A stretch of DNA of 64,000 nt from Acinetobacter johnsonii CIP 64.6 (GTDB lineage: Bacteria; Pseudomonadota; Gammaproteobacteria; Pseudomonadales; Moraxellaceae), in the NCBI RefSeq assembly GCF_000368045.1, contig NZ_KB849229.1:56112-120111 (forward strand). Reading direction: 5' to 3'. The notes beneath the pieces were generated by a model that was given only the letters and a program-made list of their open reading frames with translations, was not told the DNA's origin and did no database searches. Position numbers and translations under genes: made by a program. Shown one piece after another: positions 1 through 9,417 of the stretch (positions are counted from its first letter, which is position 1; each line of letters opens with the position of its first letter).

Positions 1-228
1 CTGATCACTTATGTGACAGATCGTCCGGGACATGATTTGCGCTATGCGATTGATGCAAGTAAAATCCAGCAAGATTTAGGCTGGGTGCCGCAAGAAAGCT
101 TTGAGACAGGCCTTAGAAAAACAGTGCAGTGGTACTTAAACAATCAAGCGTGGGTACAGCATATTCAAAGTGGTGAATATCAAAACTGGATTCAACAACA
201 GTATACAACCTCCGAAAAAATGAATTAA
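1..228 (+). CDS. rmlB: dTDP-glucose 4,6-dehydratase, C-terminal fragment (window edge)
   Basis: The frame is open from base 1 and ends at a TAA at 226-228, so only the last 75 or so residues are visible. The visible start, ITYVTDRPGHDLRYAID, is the conserved segment of RmlB that precedes the C-terminal substrate-binding helices, and DLGWVPQ fits the end of this extended short-chain dehydrogenase family. RmlB converts dTDP-glucose to dTDP-4-keto-6-deoxyglucose in the dTDP-L-rhamnose pathway. The next genes (rmlD, rmlA, rmlC) complete that pathway, which makes the call firm despite the missing Rossmann domain. Confidence 0.93.
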   Translation: MITYVTDRPGHDLRYAIDASKIQQDLGWVPQESFETGLRKTVQWYLNNQAWVQHIQSGEYQNWIQQQYTTSEKMN

Positions 229-241
229 GTTGCGTGAAACT

Positions 242-1150
242 ATGAAAATACTGTTGCTTGGAAAAAATGGTCAAGTTGGGTGGGAGTTGCAACGCGCACT
301 CCAACCGCTTGGTGAAGTGGTTACACTTGATCGCAATATGTCATCTGAGGGCTTCAGTGGCAATGTTGCAGACTTCGCTGCCATTTCTGATGTGTTTGAT
401 AAAATTAATCCAGATATCGTCGTGAATGCCACCGCATATACTGCGGTTGATAAAGCCGAATCTGATCAGCAACAGGCACAGCTTATCAATGCGCAAGCAG
501 TGAAGCATTTGGCTAGTGAGTGCAAAAAGCATCATGCACTGTTGATTCATTACTCGACTGACTATGTTTTTAGTGGAGATGGTATTGCTCCATGGAATGA
601 AGATGATCAAACCTCACCAGTGAATTACTATGGCCTCACCAAACGTGAAGGCGAGTTAGCACTTGAACAGAGCAATGTTCGGTTTTTAAACTTTCGTACC
701 TGCTGGGTATATGCCGCACGAGGCAATAACTTTATAAAAACCATGCTCAAACTGGCTCAGACCAAAGAAGAGCTGAGTATCATTCATGATCAGGTTGGGG
801 TGCCTACAGGCGCAGCACTGATTGCTGATGTTACGGCTCAAGCGATTCGCTATTACACCTTACAATCTGAAATTGAAAAACAAAATCTGCATGGTCATTA
901 TCATTTGGCGCCAAAAGGTGAAACTACATGGCATGATTACGCTCAATTTGTTTTTGCACATGCACGACATACAGGGCAAGTTTTAGCTTTAAATAAAGTA
1001 AATCCAATTGAAACATTGGCATACCCAACACCGGCAAAACGCCCGCTTAATTCACGTTTAAACACCAACAAGCTAGAACAAAATTTTAAATTACATCTTC
1101 CTCACTGGCAGCAAGGTGTAACACAAGTATTAGAGGAACTACTCCCATGA
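242..1150 (+). CDS. rmlD: dTDP-4-dehydrorhamnose reductase
   Basis: This is the last step of dTDP-L-rhamnose synthesis, the NAD(P)H-dependent reduction of dTDP-4-keto-L-rhamnose in the cytoplasm. The N-terminus shows a Rossmann motif (LLLGKNGQVGWEL, residues about 4-16). The SDR active site is present as STDYVF (about 105-110) and YYGLTK (about 129-134), and the length of 302 residues is normal. A TTG at 230 is in frame, but the ATG at 242 begins directly with the canonical MKILLLG and is preferred. The gene follows rmlB by 13 bp and its 3' end overlaps rmlA by 4 bp (ATGA), so the two are probably translationally coupled. Confidence 0.96.
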   Translation: MKILLLGKNGQVGWELQRALQPLGEVVTLDRNMSSEGFSGNVADFAAISDVFDKINPDIVVNATAYTAVDKAESDQQQAQLINAQAVKHLASECKKHHALLIHYSTDYVFSGDGIAPWNEDDQTSPVNYYGLTKREGELALEQSNVRFLNFRTCWVYAARGNNFIKTMLKLAQTKEELSIIHDQVGVPTGAALIADVTAQAIRYYTLQSEIEKQNLHGHYHLAPKGETTWHDYAQFVFAHARHTGQVLALNKVNPIETLAYPTPAKRPLNSRLNTNKLEQNFKLHLPHWQQGVTQVLEELLP

Positions 1151-2037
1151 CTCAAACAAACCGTAAAGGGATTATTTTAGCGGGCGGCTCTGGCACACGC
1201 TTGTACCCAATTACCATGGGTACATCAAAACAATTACTTCCAATTTATGACAAACCTATGATTTATTATCCGCTGTCTGTGCTTATGCTGGCAGGGATTA
1301 GTGAAATTTTAATTATATCTACCCCAGAAGACTTACCAAATTTTGAAAAACTTTTAGGAACAGGTGAGGCGCTTGGAATCAAACTCTCTTACAAAGTTCA
1401 ACCATCTCCTGATGGGCTTGCTCAAGCATTTATTTTGGGCGAAGAGTTTATTGGTCAAGACAATGTCACCCTGATTTTAGGTGACAACATTTTTTATGGT
1501 CAGAGTTTTGGGCAGCAGCTCAAGCGTGCAGCCGCGCAACAGGCGGGTGCAACAGTATTTGGCTACTATGTGAGTGATCCAGAGCGTTTTGGAGTGGTCG
1601 ACTTTGATGCATCGGGGAAAGCTTTAAGTATTGAAGAAAAACCAGAACAGCCAAAATCGAATTATGCAGTGACGGGTTTGTATTTTTATGACAATTCGGT
1701 GGTTGAAATTGCCAAAAATATTAAACCATCACATCGTGGAGAGCTTGAAATTACCGACGTAAATAATATTTATTTACAGCAACAAGCACTAAATGTAGAA
1801 GTACTTGGCCGAGGTTTTGCATGGCTAGATACGGGTACACATGATTCACTGATTGAAGCCAGTCAGTTTGTACAAACCATTGAGCATCGTCAGGGGTTAA
1901 AAGTTGCCAGTTTAGAAGAGATTTCATTTAACAATGGCTGGATTGATTTAAACCAACTTAAAGCACGTGGTGAATTTTTTAAGAAAACTGGATATGGTCA
2001 GTACTTGTTAAAATTGCATCAAGAACATTCAAAATAA
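1147..2037 (+). CDS. rmlA: Glucose-1-phosphate thymidylyltransferase
   Basis: RmlA makes dTDP-glucose from glucose-1-phosphate and dTTP, the entry step of dTDP-rhamnose synthesis, and is normally feedback-inhibited by dTDP-rhamnose. The nucleotidyltransferase signature AGGSGTRLYP lies at residues 12-21, followed by the conserved KQLLPIYDKPMIYYPL region and GDNIFYG. At 296 residues the protein has the length of the homotetrameric RmlA class. The ATG overlaps the stop of rmlD. About 68 bp separate it from rmlC, with no strong terminator, so all rml genes can share one transcript. Confidence 0.97.
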   Translation: MTQTNRKGIILAGGSGTRLYPITMGTSKQLLPIYDKPMIYYPLSVLMLAGISEILIISTPEDLPNFEKLLGTGEALGIKLSYKVQPSPDGLAQAFILGEEFIGQDNVTLILGDNIFYGQSFGQQLKRAAAQQAGATVFGYYVSDPERFGVVDFDASGKALSIEEKPEQPKSNYAVTGLYFYDNSVVEIAKNIKPSHRGELEITDVNNIYLQQQALNVEVLGRGFAWLDTGTHDSLIEASQFVQTIEHRQGLKVASLEEISFNNGWIDLNQLKARGEFFKKTGYGQYLLKLHQEHSK

Positions 2038-2105
2038 GTGTAATCAGGGCATTATGTATATCCACATGATGCTTCTTATATTAAGGCATACTGGACATAG
2101 TTGTA

Positions 2106-2669
2106 ATGAATATTGTTGAAACCAAAATCAAAGGTTTACTCATTTTAGAGCCGCGTGTATTTGGTGATGACCGTGGCTGGTTTATGGAAAGTTTTAACCA
2201 AAAAAACTTTGAACAGGCTTTGACTGAACGTGGTCTTGATGTGCCACAATTTGTACAAGACAATCATTCGTTTTCACAAAAAGGCGTATTACGCGGTTTG
2301 CATTATCAGCTAGATCCACATGCTCAAGGTAAGCTGGTGCGTGTAGTACAAGGCCGAGCTTGGGATGTGGCGGTAGACATCCGTGAAAACTCCCCAACAT
2401 TTGGTGAGTGGGTCGGGCTTGAGCTTACAGGTGACAATCACAAACAGTTTTGGATTCCTGCTGGTTTTGCGCATGGCTTTATAGCACTCGAAGATAATAC
2501 TCAGTTTTTATATAAAACTACCAATTATTACTCTAAAGAATGTGAAAGAAGTATTGTATGGAATGATCCAGATCTTGCGATTGATTGGCCTGTTGAAGAA
2601 GGAACGTCATTAAAGCTAACTGAGAAAGATGAAAATGCAAGTAGATTAACAGATGCTGCGTTGTTTTAA
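2106..2669 (+). CDS. rmlC: dTDP-4-dehydrorhamnose 3,5-epimerase
   Basis: This cupin-fold epimerase converts dTDP-4-keto-6-deoxyglucose to dTDP-4-keto-L-rhamnose. The active-site region is clear: FVQDNHSFSQKGVLRG (residues about 56-71), then LHYQ with the catalytic histidine, and later IPAGFAHGF. The 187-residue length is typical. It is the last rml gene and is followed after only 6 bp by wzx. The composition drops sharply in GC at that boundary, as is usual where conserved sugar-nucleotide genes meet the variable capsule core. Confidence 0.96.
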   Translation: MNIVETKIKGLLILEPRVFGDDRGWFMESFNQKNFEQALTERGLDVPQFVQDNHSFSQKGVLRGLHYQLDPHAQGKLVRVVQGRAWDVAVDIRENSPTFGEWVGLELTGDNHKQFWIPAGFAHGFIALEDNTQFLYKTTNYYSKECERSIVWNDPDLAIDWPVEEGTSLKLTEKDENASRLTDAALF

Positions 2670-2675
2670 TCTTCT

Positions 2676-3968
2676 ATGAAAATAAATAAAATTCTGAAAA
2701 ATTTTTCTTATTTAGGTGTAGTTCAAATATTAAACTATGCCTTACCTATTATTACAATTCCTTTGGTTTCTAGAGCATTAGGTGTAGAAAAAATTGGACT
2801 GATAAGCTATATATTTTCGTATATATCTTATCTTATTTTATTGGTGAATTATTCTTTTTCATTAACAGCTATCCGAAAGCAAAATCAACTTAATGACTTG
2901 AGTCTCACATTTAGCTTGGTTTTTAAGAGCCAACTTCTTTTACTCGTCCTAACATTACCTTTCTTACTAATTGCACTATTATTTATACCAGATCTTAAGT
3001 ATAACTGGTTTTTAACATGTATTTCGTATATAGCAGTACTAGGTGCTTTTTTTGATAAAAATTGGATTTTTCAATATAAGCAAGATTTGAAATTAGTTGC
3101 GATTGTTAATGTATTACTTAAGATTATAAGTGTTGTATGTATTATACTTTTCATAAAAGAGAAAGAAGATTATCTTCTTTATGCTATAATTTTATATAGT
3201 GTTATCTTTTTTACGAATATTATCCTATTTTTTATATGTGTAAAAAAATACAAAATTAAAATTTTAAAAGTTAGATTAAAAGAAGTTATTAGTTTTTTGA
3301 AAGAAGGGAAAATGTTGTTTTTCTCTTCAGTTGTAATCAGTTTTTATACATCCACTAGTACGCTATTACTTGGAATTTATTGTAGTAATCGGGATGTTGG
3401 GCTCTATAGTTCTGCGATGAAATTGATTGATATCGCGAAAGTATTTGCAATTATGCCAATAACACAGCTTATCTATCCAATTGTCTCGCAAAAAATATCT
3501 GAGAATGTTGATGAGGGAATTCTTTTTGTCAAAAAATTGATGCCAATTTTTAATTTTATGGCGATTCTTTTGTTTATTGGAGCGATTATAGTGGGGCCGT
3601 TTATGCTTCATCTTCTATTCGGGTCACAATTTCTTGATGCAATTCCAATTTTATGGATACTTAGCTTTACTTTAATTTTAATTCTTTATAGTACTGTCTT
3701 TGGCGTGTTGTTGATGGTTAACTTGGGGATGGATCACTTATTCTTTAAAAATCAACTATATGTTGCTGTTTTAAGTGTTTTACTTACAATTTTAATATTA
3801 CCGTATGGCGCTGGAATGACATCTGCTATTATATTGGTCATTAGCGAGATATTGATAACAGGATATCAATACTACTGTCTTAGATTAAAAGGTTATAACC
3901 TATTTTATTTAGAGATGTTTTCTAAAAAAGCTTTTTTAGAAGCAGTTAATGCAATTAAAACCCATTAG
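2676..3968 (+). CDS. wzx: Capsule repeat-unit flippase Wzx
   Basis: Wzx moves the undecaprenyl-diphosphate-linked repeat unit across the inner membrane. The 430-residue protein is very hydrophobic, with about 12 predicted transmembrane stretches spread over its length. The opening (KNFSYLGVVQILNYALPII followed by SRALGVEKIGLISY) is the typical N-terminus of the MATE/MOP polysaccharide transporter family. It lies between rmlC and glf in the same direction. The strong AT bias and rare-codon use fit the fast-exchanging part of a K locus. Substrate specificity cannot be read from the sequence. Confidence 0.92.
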   Translation: MKINKILKNFSYLGVVQILNYALPIITIPLVSRALGVEKIGLISYIFSYISYLILLVNYSFSLTAIRKQNQLNDLSLTFSLVFKSQLLLLVLTLPFLLIALLFIPDLKYNWFLTCISYIAVLGAFFDKNWIFQYKQDLKLVAIVNVLLKIISVVCIILFIKEKEDYLLYAIILYSVIFFTNIILFFICVKKYKIKILKVRLKEVISFLKEGKMLFFSSVVISFYTSTSTLLLGIYCSNRDVGLYSSAMKLIDIAKVFAIMPITQLIYPIVSQKISENVDEGILFVKKLMPIFNFMAILLFIGAIIVGPFMLHLLFGSQFLDAIPILWILSFTLILILYSTVFGVLLMVNLGMDHLFFKNQLYVAVLSVLLTILILPYGAGMTSAIILVISEILITGYQYYCLRLKGYNLFYLEMFSKKAFLEAVNAIKTH

Positions 3969-3976
3969 GATCAAAT

Positions 3977-5128
3977 ATGAATTTTTTAATTGTAGGCGCA
4001 GGTTTTACTGGCGCGGTTGTTGGACGAGAACTCGCTGAAGCGGGGCATCATGTTAAAATTATAGATCAACGTTCACATATTGCTGGTAATTGCTTTACAA
4101 AGCGAGATGAACAAACTAATGTGATGGAGCATGTGTATGGTCCACATATCTTTCATACTAGTGATGAGCAAGTATGGGAATACATCAATAAACATGGTAC
4201 TTTCATGCCATACATTAATCGTGTAAAAACAAATTATCAAAATCAAGTCTATTCGTTACCTATTAATTTACATACGATTAATCAGTTTTACAAAAAAAGT
4301 TTTAATCCGACTCAAGCAAAAGAATGGATTTCAAGTATTGCAGATCAATCGATTAAAGAGCCACAAAATTTTGAGCAGCAAGCTTTAAAATTTGTAGGCA
4401 AAGATTTGTATGAAGCATTCTTTAAAGGATATACCAAGAAACAATGGGGCTGCGACCCAACTGAGCTGCCAGCAAGTATTTTAAAACGATTACCAGTACG
4501 TTTTAACTATGATGATAATTATTTTTCACATAAGTATCAGGGTATCCCAAAAGATGGTTACACACCTATTGTTGAGTCTATTATTACTCATGAGCAAATA
4601 GAGATTCAATTGAATACAAGCTTTAATAAGAAACTACTTGAACAGTATGACCATGTGATTTGGACTGGACAACTTGATCAGTGGTTTGAATATTCAGAAG
4701 GGCGATTAGGATATCGTACACTTGACTTTGAAAAGCATATTACAGAAGGTGACTTTCAAGGCACAGCTGTAATGAATTATGGTGATGAAACAGTGCCTTA
4801 CACGCGTATTTCTGAACATAAATACTTTACTCCATGGGAAACATACAACAGCACAATATACTTTAAAGAATTTAGTAGAGCTTGCGGTGAAAATGATATT
4901 CCTTACTATCCGATACGATTAGTAAACGACAAATTTTTATTAGAAAAATATATTGCTTTAGCTGGAAAAGAAAAAAATGTGACTTTTGCTGGACGGCTTG
5001 GAACGTATCGCTATATGGATATGGATGTCACTATTAAAGAAGCATTATATTTGGTAAGTAAAATACTGTTGAATATTAGAAATAATGATAAATTAAAAAG
5101 CTTTTATCATAATGAAATGGTTGTTTAA
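3977..5128 (+). CDS. glf: UDP-galactopyranose mutase
   Basis: Glf is a flavoenzyme that interconverts UDP-galactopyranose and UDP-galactofuranose, so this capsule very probably contains Galf. The FAD-binding motif FLIVGAGFTGAVVGREL is at the N-terminus. Family hallmarks follow: RSHIAGNCFT, VYGPHIFHT, YTKKQWG, YTRISEHKYF and AGRLGTYRYMDMD near the end. The length of 383 residues is standard. Its last base overlaps the start of the next gene (TAATG), indicating coupling to a DUF4422 glycosyltransferase. The base composition is intermediate between the rml genes and the AT-rich core. Confidence 0.97.
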   Translation: MNFLIVGAGFTGAVVGRELAEAGHHVKIIDQRSHIAGNCFTKRDEQTNVMEHVYGPHIFHTSDEQVWEYINKHGTFMPYINRVKTNYQNQVYSLPINLHTINQFYKKSFNPTQAKEWISSIADQSIKEPQNFEQQALKFVGKDLYEAFFKGYTKKQWGCDPTELPASILKRLPVRFNYDDNYFSHKYQGIPKDGYTPIVESIITHEQIEIQLNTSFNKKLLEQYDHVIWTGQLDQWFEYSEGRLGYRTLDFEKHITEGDFQGTAVMNYGDETVPYTRISEHKYFTPWETYNSTIYFKEFSRACGENDIPYYPIRLVNDKFLLEKYIALAGKEKNVTFAGRLGTYRYMDMDVTIKEALYLVSKILLNIRNNDKLKSFYHNEMVV

Positions 5129-5844
5129 TGATGAAAACAGAAATATATATTGCAACACATAAAGAGTATAACTTTCCTAGAATAGAGGGTTATATTCCAA
5201 TTCATGTTGGAAAAGCTTTAACAGATTTGGATTTAGGTATTATTGGAGATAATACAGGAGATAATATTTCTAATCTGAATCCGAATTTTTGTGAGTTGAC
5301 CGCTTTGTATTGGATGTGGAAAAATAGCAATGCAGATATTTTGGGACTAGTTCATTATAGAAGATATTTTTTAGATGTAAATAATATCGAATCTTTATCC
5401 AGAAATGAAATTATAATACCTAAAAAAGTTAGGTATTATAAAGAAGGTATAATGAATATATTTCTACTGAGACGATTTTTTTCTAAATTATCAATACAAG
5501 ATCATTACAAGAAAAATCATATATCTCTACATTGGGATGTTTTAAGAGGTATAATTTGTCATAAATTTCCAGAATATTTAAAGATTTTTGATATGGTATC
5601 TAATAGTAAGTCTGGTATGAGTCATTACAATATGTTTATAGCTCATAAAGATTTTGTAAATGGTTATTGTGAATGGTTATTTAATATATTGTTTGAGTTG
5701 AAGAATGTTCTAGATTTAGATGATTATGATGCATATCAACGTAGAGTTTATGGTTTTATATCTGAAAGATTATTGAATGTATATATTGAAATGCATAAAA
5801 AAAATCTCAAAATTAGATATAAAAATGTTAGTTTTATTTCTTGA
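5128..5844 (+). CDS. DUF4422-type capsule glycosyltransferase
   Basis: The 238-residue protein begins MKTEIYIATHKEYNFP and contains CELTALYWMWKN and GLVHYRRYFLD, the signature blocks of the DUF4422 family found in capsule and exopolysaccharide clusters as putative glycosyltransferases. It is likely cytoplasmic or membrane-peripheral and adds one sugar of the repeat unit. Tight coupling to glf suggests, but does not prove, that the sugar is galactofuranose. The gene is strongly AT-rich. ATG codons at 5128 and 5131 are equivalent candidate starts. Donor and acceptor are unknown. Confidence 0.82.
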   Translation: MMKTEIYIATHKEYNFPRIEGYIPIHVGKALTDLDLGIIGDNTGDNISNLNPNFCELTALYWMWKNSNADILGLVHYRRYFLDVNNIESLSRNEIIIPKKVRYYKEGIMNIFLLRRFFSKLSIQDHYKKNHISLHWDVLRGIICHKFPEYLKIFDMVSNSKSGMSHYNMFIAHKDFVNGYCEWLFNILFELKNVLDLDDYDAYQRRVYGFISERLLNVYIEMHKKNLKIRYKNVSFIS

Positions 5845-5851
5845 GTTAAAA

Positions 5852-6793
5852 ATGAAAAAAATTAAATTACTAAGAACTATTGTCGCTCCAATATATTGGT
5901 TTGTACTTTGTTGGTACAGATCTATTTTTGGTTATAGTCAGCAGGAAAAATGGGTATATCAAAATGAAAACAATAAACTAAGTAATAATTCATTTCCTAA
6001 GATAATCTGGATTTATTGGGATTCTGCCGAAAGGAATTTTTTGGTAGAAAGGTGTATTTCTCAAGTGAGAAAATTATGTCCAGATTATGATATAACAATT
6101 CTTAATAGAAAAAATGTAATTGAATATGTTGATTTATCAAAAATAAATTATGAATTAACTCAAGCAACATTATCTGACTATATCAGATTAGCACTACTAA
6201 GAAAATATGGTGGTGTTTGGATGGATGCAAGTGTTTTTTTGTTGCAAGATTTATTTTGGGTAGAGAAAAACATTAAAAATTTTTCAACATTATTATTTTA
6301 TACTGATCTTTGTACATTGGATCAAAATAATCCAGTTTGTGAAAGTTGGTTTATAGCGGCTAAAAAAAATAATGACTTTATTAATGATTGGTTTTTGGAG
6401 TTTGAATTATGTGTGACTAGTAGTAATCCATACTTATATTATAAAGATTATTTTAATAAAAAAGATATTATACAAAAAATTCCAAATACTGATTATTTGA
6501 TGATTTATGTAGCAGCTGAAATTGTTAAATCAAAGAAAAAATATGATATAGTGTACTTAAATTCAAAAAGTACAGGGCATTATTATAATTACAAATTTTG
6601 TGCAAATGGTTGGTTTATTGCTAGAAATTTGCTTTTTAAGGATAAAAGAAAGGTATATAATCCTAAATTAATTAAGTTTACAAGTGATATAAGGGATTAT
6701 ATTAACAAATATTTAGAAAAAGGAAATTATGATGTAAATAGTGTGGTTGGTAGTAGCGGTTTTAATAAAGGTAGTAGTGTTGATGAAAAATAG
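5852..6793 (+). CDS. Capsular polysaccharide synthesis glycosyltransferase (GT32-like)
   Basis: The frame is open from 5777, but that would overlap the previous gene by 68 bp. The ATG at 5852, 7 bp after that gene's stop, gives a natural N-terminus with one hydrophobic stretch (IVAPIYWFVLCWY). The motif block LSDYIRLALLRKYGGVWMD (residues about 108-126) is the hallmark of the GT32/Caps_synth families, with the DXD-like metal site in GGVWMDAS. It probably adds a hexose to the lipid-linked repeat unit. The 3' end overlaps the start of wzy by 11 bp. The gene is very AT-rich. Confidence 0.82.
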   Translation: MKKIKLLRTIVAPIYWFVLCWYRSIFGYSQQEKWVYQNENNKLSNNSFPKIIWIYWDSAERNFLVERCISQVRKLCPDYDITILNRKNVIEYVDLSKINYELTQATLSDYIRLALLRKYGGVWMDASVFLLQDLFWVEKNIKNFSTLLFYTDLCTLDQNNPVCESWFIAAKKNNDFINDWFLEFELCVTSSNPYLYYKDYFNKKDIIQKIPNTDYLMIYVAAEIVKSKKKYDIVYLNSKSTGHYYNYKFCANGWFIARNLLFKDKRKVYNPKLIKFTSDIRDYINKYLEKGNYDVNSVVGSSGFNKGSSVDEK

Positions 6794-7787
6794 TCACAGC
6801 GTAAAATATTTATATTTTACGCTATTGATATATATAGTTTTTTTTATGGCATCTTTTTCTACTTTAAAACCACGGGGTTTTGATTCAGATGACTCAAACT
6901 ATATAAGAGTATTTAATTCTATAAAATTTGATACTTCATATTTTGTTCAAGAAATGGAACCAACTTATATATTGGTTTCAAAAGTATTACATTATTTTGG
7001 TGCTAATTATGAATGGATGTTATTGTTTTTTTCTGCTTTTGGCCTAACTTTAAAGTTTATATCTGTTTATAAATTTTATAATAAAATTAGAGGTATTTAT
7101 CTCTTTTTAATTTCTTATTTTTTATTCTTATATTGGTTTCATGACTTAACTCAAATACGAATTTCTTTTAGTCTTGGGCTTTTTTTGTATGCAACAACTT
7201 TAAGGTATAAAAATTTTATAAAATATTTTCTACTAATTGTCAGTTTATTAACACACTACTCTATTATTCCTGCTATTTTTTTATTGATATATAGAGACTT
7301 ATTTGAATTAAAAATTCATCCAAAGTATCGATTTTATTTTGGCTGTCTCTTTTATTTATCTATACTACTAACTGTAGTATATACTAATTCTTTGATAGAA
7401 TTGAAATATGGTGAAGGTAACTATCCATCTATATACTATTTGTTGCATCCATACTCAATATCCATTTTAGTTTCATTATTTATTTTGAGAAGAAATAATA
7501 GGACTATTTTTTATTATTTATCTTTGTTTTATTATATCTTTTTTATATCTTATCTTTTGAGCAATAGTCAAATTGCTGCTTTTAGATTTATTGAGATAGC
7601 ATATTTCTTTATTTTAATAGATATTTGTAAAAAATTTGATACTGGTTGGAAGAATTTTAAAGCCTTATTTTGCTTGATAATAACTACTTTTGCTTTCTCT
7701 TCATATGCTTTCTTTTTTTCATCTCAATCAAGTTTTGATTTTTTAGTTTTAAATAAATGGATTAATAGTGGATTTGGAGTTTTTTGA
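6783..7787 (+). CDS. wzy: Capsule repeat-unit polymerase Wzy (EpsG-like)
   Basis: This is a 334-residue integral membrane protein with about 10 hydrophobic segments. It has the EpsG-family layout: an N-terminal membrane anchor, then KPRGFDSDDSNYIRVF and MEPTYILVSKVLHYFG, followed by FHDLTQIRISFSLGLFLYA. Wzy proteins polymerise repeat units in the periplasm and are poorly conserved, so the call rests on topology, on the EpsG-like motifs and on being the only such candidate between wzx and the initiating transferase. The ATG at 6783 follows AAAGGTAG; the longer frame from 6741 begins with GTG and is less likely. The stop overlaps the next ATG (TGATG). Confidence 0.85.
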   Translation: MKNSHSVKYLYFTLLIYIVFFMASFSTLKPRGFDSDDSNYIRVFNSIKFDTSYFVQEMEPTYILVSKVLHYFGANYEWMLLFFSAFGLTLKFISVYKFYNKIRGIYLFLISYFLFLYWFHDLTQIRISFSLGLFLYATTLRYKNFIKYFLLIVSLLTHYSIIPAIFLLIYRDLFELKIHPKYRFYFGCLFYLSILLTVVYTNSLIELKYGEGNYPSIYYLLHPYSISILVSLFILRRNNRTIFYYLSLFYYIFFISYLLSNSQIAAFRFIEIAYFFILIDICKKFDTGWKNFKALFCLIITTFAFSSYAFFFSSQSSFDFLVLNKWINSGFGVF

Positions 7788-8722
7788 TGATTGATATAGT
7801 TATGGCAACATATAACGGTGAAAAATATTTAGAGGCTCAATTGCTCTCTTTGATAAGTCAAACTCATAAAAATTGGTCATTACATATCTATGATGATTGT
7901 TCAACTGATGGAACTGTCGATATTATAAATAAGTTTATAAAGATTGATAGTCGTATCCATTTTCATCAAAATAAAAGAAATTTAGGGTGTGCATTGACAT
8001 TTTTAAATGGAATAAAAAACTCATCTGCTGAATTTATTATGTTGTGTGATCAAGATGATATTTGGTTTGATAACAAAGTATTTCAACTTTACAACTTTAT
8101 TAAAGATGAAAAAAAATTACCTTGTATTGGGTTAGCTAAAGGGGTTTCTTTTAATCAAAATATAAATAAAGTTACTGGTTTTATAAATTTAAATGAGCCT
8201 AAATCATTAAATGAATTTTTATTAAATAATGGAGGGTTACAAGGCTGTTCTATGATTATTAATAAAAAATTAATTAATTTGGTTTTAGAAGTACCTTCTG
8301 AAATCGTTATGCATGATCATTATCTTTCGTTATTAGCATTCTCTTTTGGAAAAGTTAAATATTTAAATATGGATTTAATGCTATATAGAAGACATGAGAA
8401 AGCTGTTACTACTAATTTTTATGGTTCTTTTTTATCTAAGGCTTATAATTATATTACTTCTAAGCCCTTTGTGATAGATTATCATCATTATATTGCAATA
8501 AAATCATTTTATAATGAAAATTATAGTAGATTTCAAGACAAAGAAATTCAATTATTTAAAGCATATCTTTCTTTAAAAGATGAAAATATATTAAAGGTAT
8601 TTTTTGTGATACTGAAATTTAGGTTTTTAATTCGAGGAAGTATTCTCTTTTCTTTTCTTTCTTTTTTTCTTAAGAGAAAAATTGGAAATAATCAAAAGCA
8701 AAATCTTTATTATTGGAAATAA
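7787..8722 (+). CDS. Family 2 glycosyltransferase
   Basis: A 311-residue GT-A fold enzyme. The N-terminus VMATYNGEKYLEAQLLSLI is the family 2 start, followed by YDDCSTDGT, NLGCALTFLNG and the metal site MLCDQDDIWFDNK. This subtype is common in capsule and O-antigen loci, often as a rhamnosyltransferase, which would fit the rml genes, although specificity is inference. It starts inside the stop codon of wzy and is the last gene of the forward core. A short hairpin and an insertion-sequence remnant follow. Strong AT bias. Confidence 0.88.
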   Translation: MIDIVMATYNGEKYLEAQLLSLISQTHKNWSLHIYDDCSTDGTVDIINKFIKIDSRIHFHQNKRNLGCALTFLNGIKNSSAEFIMLCDQDDIWFDNKVFQLYNFIKDEKKLPCIGLAKGVSFNQNINKVTGFINLNEPKSLNEFLLNNGGLQGCSMIINKKLINLVLEVPSEIVMHDHYLSLLAFSFGKVKYLNMDLMLYRRHEKAVTTNFYGSFLSKAYNYITSKPFVIDYHHYIAIKSFYNENYSRFQDKEIQLFKAYLSLKDENILKVFFVILKFRFLIRGSILFSFLSFFLKRKIGNNQKQNLYYWK

Positions 8723-8776
8723 TAATATGAATCTTGGATAATTAATTATCTTGAAAGATAAGATGACTAGAGCAAT

Positions 8777-8792
8777 AAGCCCTGTTGGGCTT
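8777..8792 (+). terminator. Possible weak terminator after the forward capsule core
   Basis: AAGCCC-TGTT-GGGCTT forms a 6-bp stem with a 4-base loop, followed by TGTTG. It lies 54 bp after the last forward glycosyltransferase gene and overlaps the first bases of the IS remnant. The U tract is poor, so activity is uncertain. Confidence 0.4.
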
Positions 8793-9395
8793 TGTTGCAC
8801 AAACATTTCAGAGGCGAGTTTCCCTCTAACTATCAAATTCAAGGCACAACTCGGGTGTGAGGTTGGTCTAATTCAGTAAATTTATTTAAGACTGCCACAC
8901 GTGCATGAATCTTGTTGACTTGACTGTCAAAATTCCTAATACTGATTCTATCGCCTAATAACTTAATGCAATGCATCTTGGTTTCAACCAAACTTCTCCG
9001 ATGATAGTCACATCATTTTTTCCATATCGCCCTACCTAAATGCTTAACTGTTCGAAGTAATTCATTTCTTTGTAGCGAATGGGTATATCTTTCCAAGGCT
9101 TCGGATTCTTTCTCGGCGGAATGACAGTATAGGCTTGCTGATCCGAAATCACCTGCCGACATTTCTTGGTATCATAAGCACCATCGGTATATACGGAGTC
9201 AATCTGTTCATCTTGTGGAATTTGTTTAGCTATATAAGTTTATTCATTTGGAAATTATATTATTGAATAAGCTGTTATAAATAGGCATGTACCACAAAAC
9301 TAATCATCCATCAAAATAAAGGAAAAAATTTAAATTATGAACTCATACGATTAAACTGGACTAGAGTTATCTGAAGGCTTTATACAACAAAGCTA
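8787..9395 (-). mobile_element. Decayed IS5-family (IS903-like) insertion sequence remnant
   Basis: Read on the reverse strand, about 9231 to 8810 encodes the end of an IS5-type DDE transposase in several broken frames: SVYTDGAYDTKKCRQVIS and VIPPRKN, then after a frame change GRAIWKK (followed by an in-frame TGA), YHRRSLVETKMHCIKLLGDR and IHARVAVLNKFTEL. One end shows GGGCTTTGTTGCACAAA (8787-8803). An imperfect partner, TTTATACAACAAAGCTA (9379-9395, 13 of 17 matching), may be the opposite terminal repeat. At about 609 bp it is shorter than a complete IS of this family, so the 5' half of the gene is deleted. It cannot move by itself. It marks a recombination scar between the forward core and the reverse-strand glycosyltransferase. 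Confidence 0.8.
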
Positions 9396-9417
9396 TAAGA
9401 AATAATTAATCAGAATT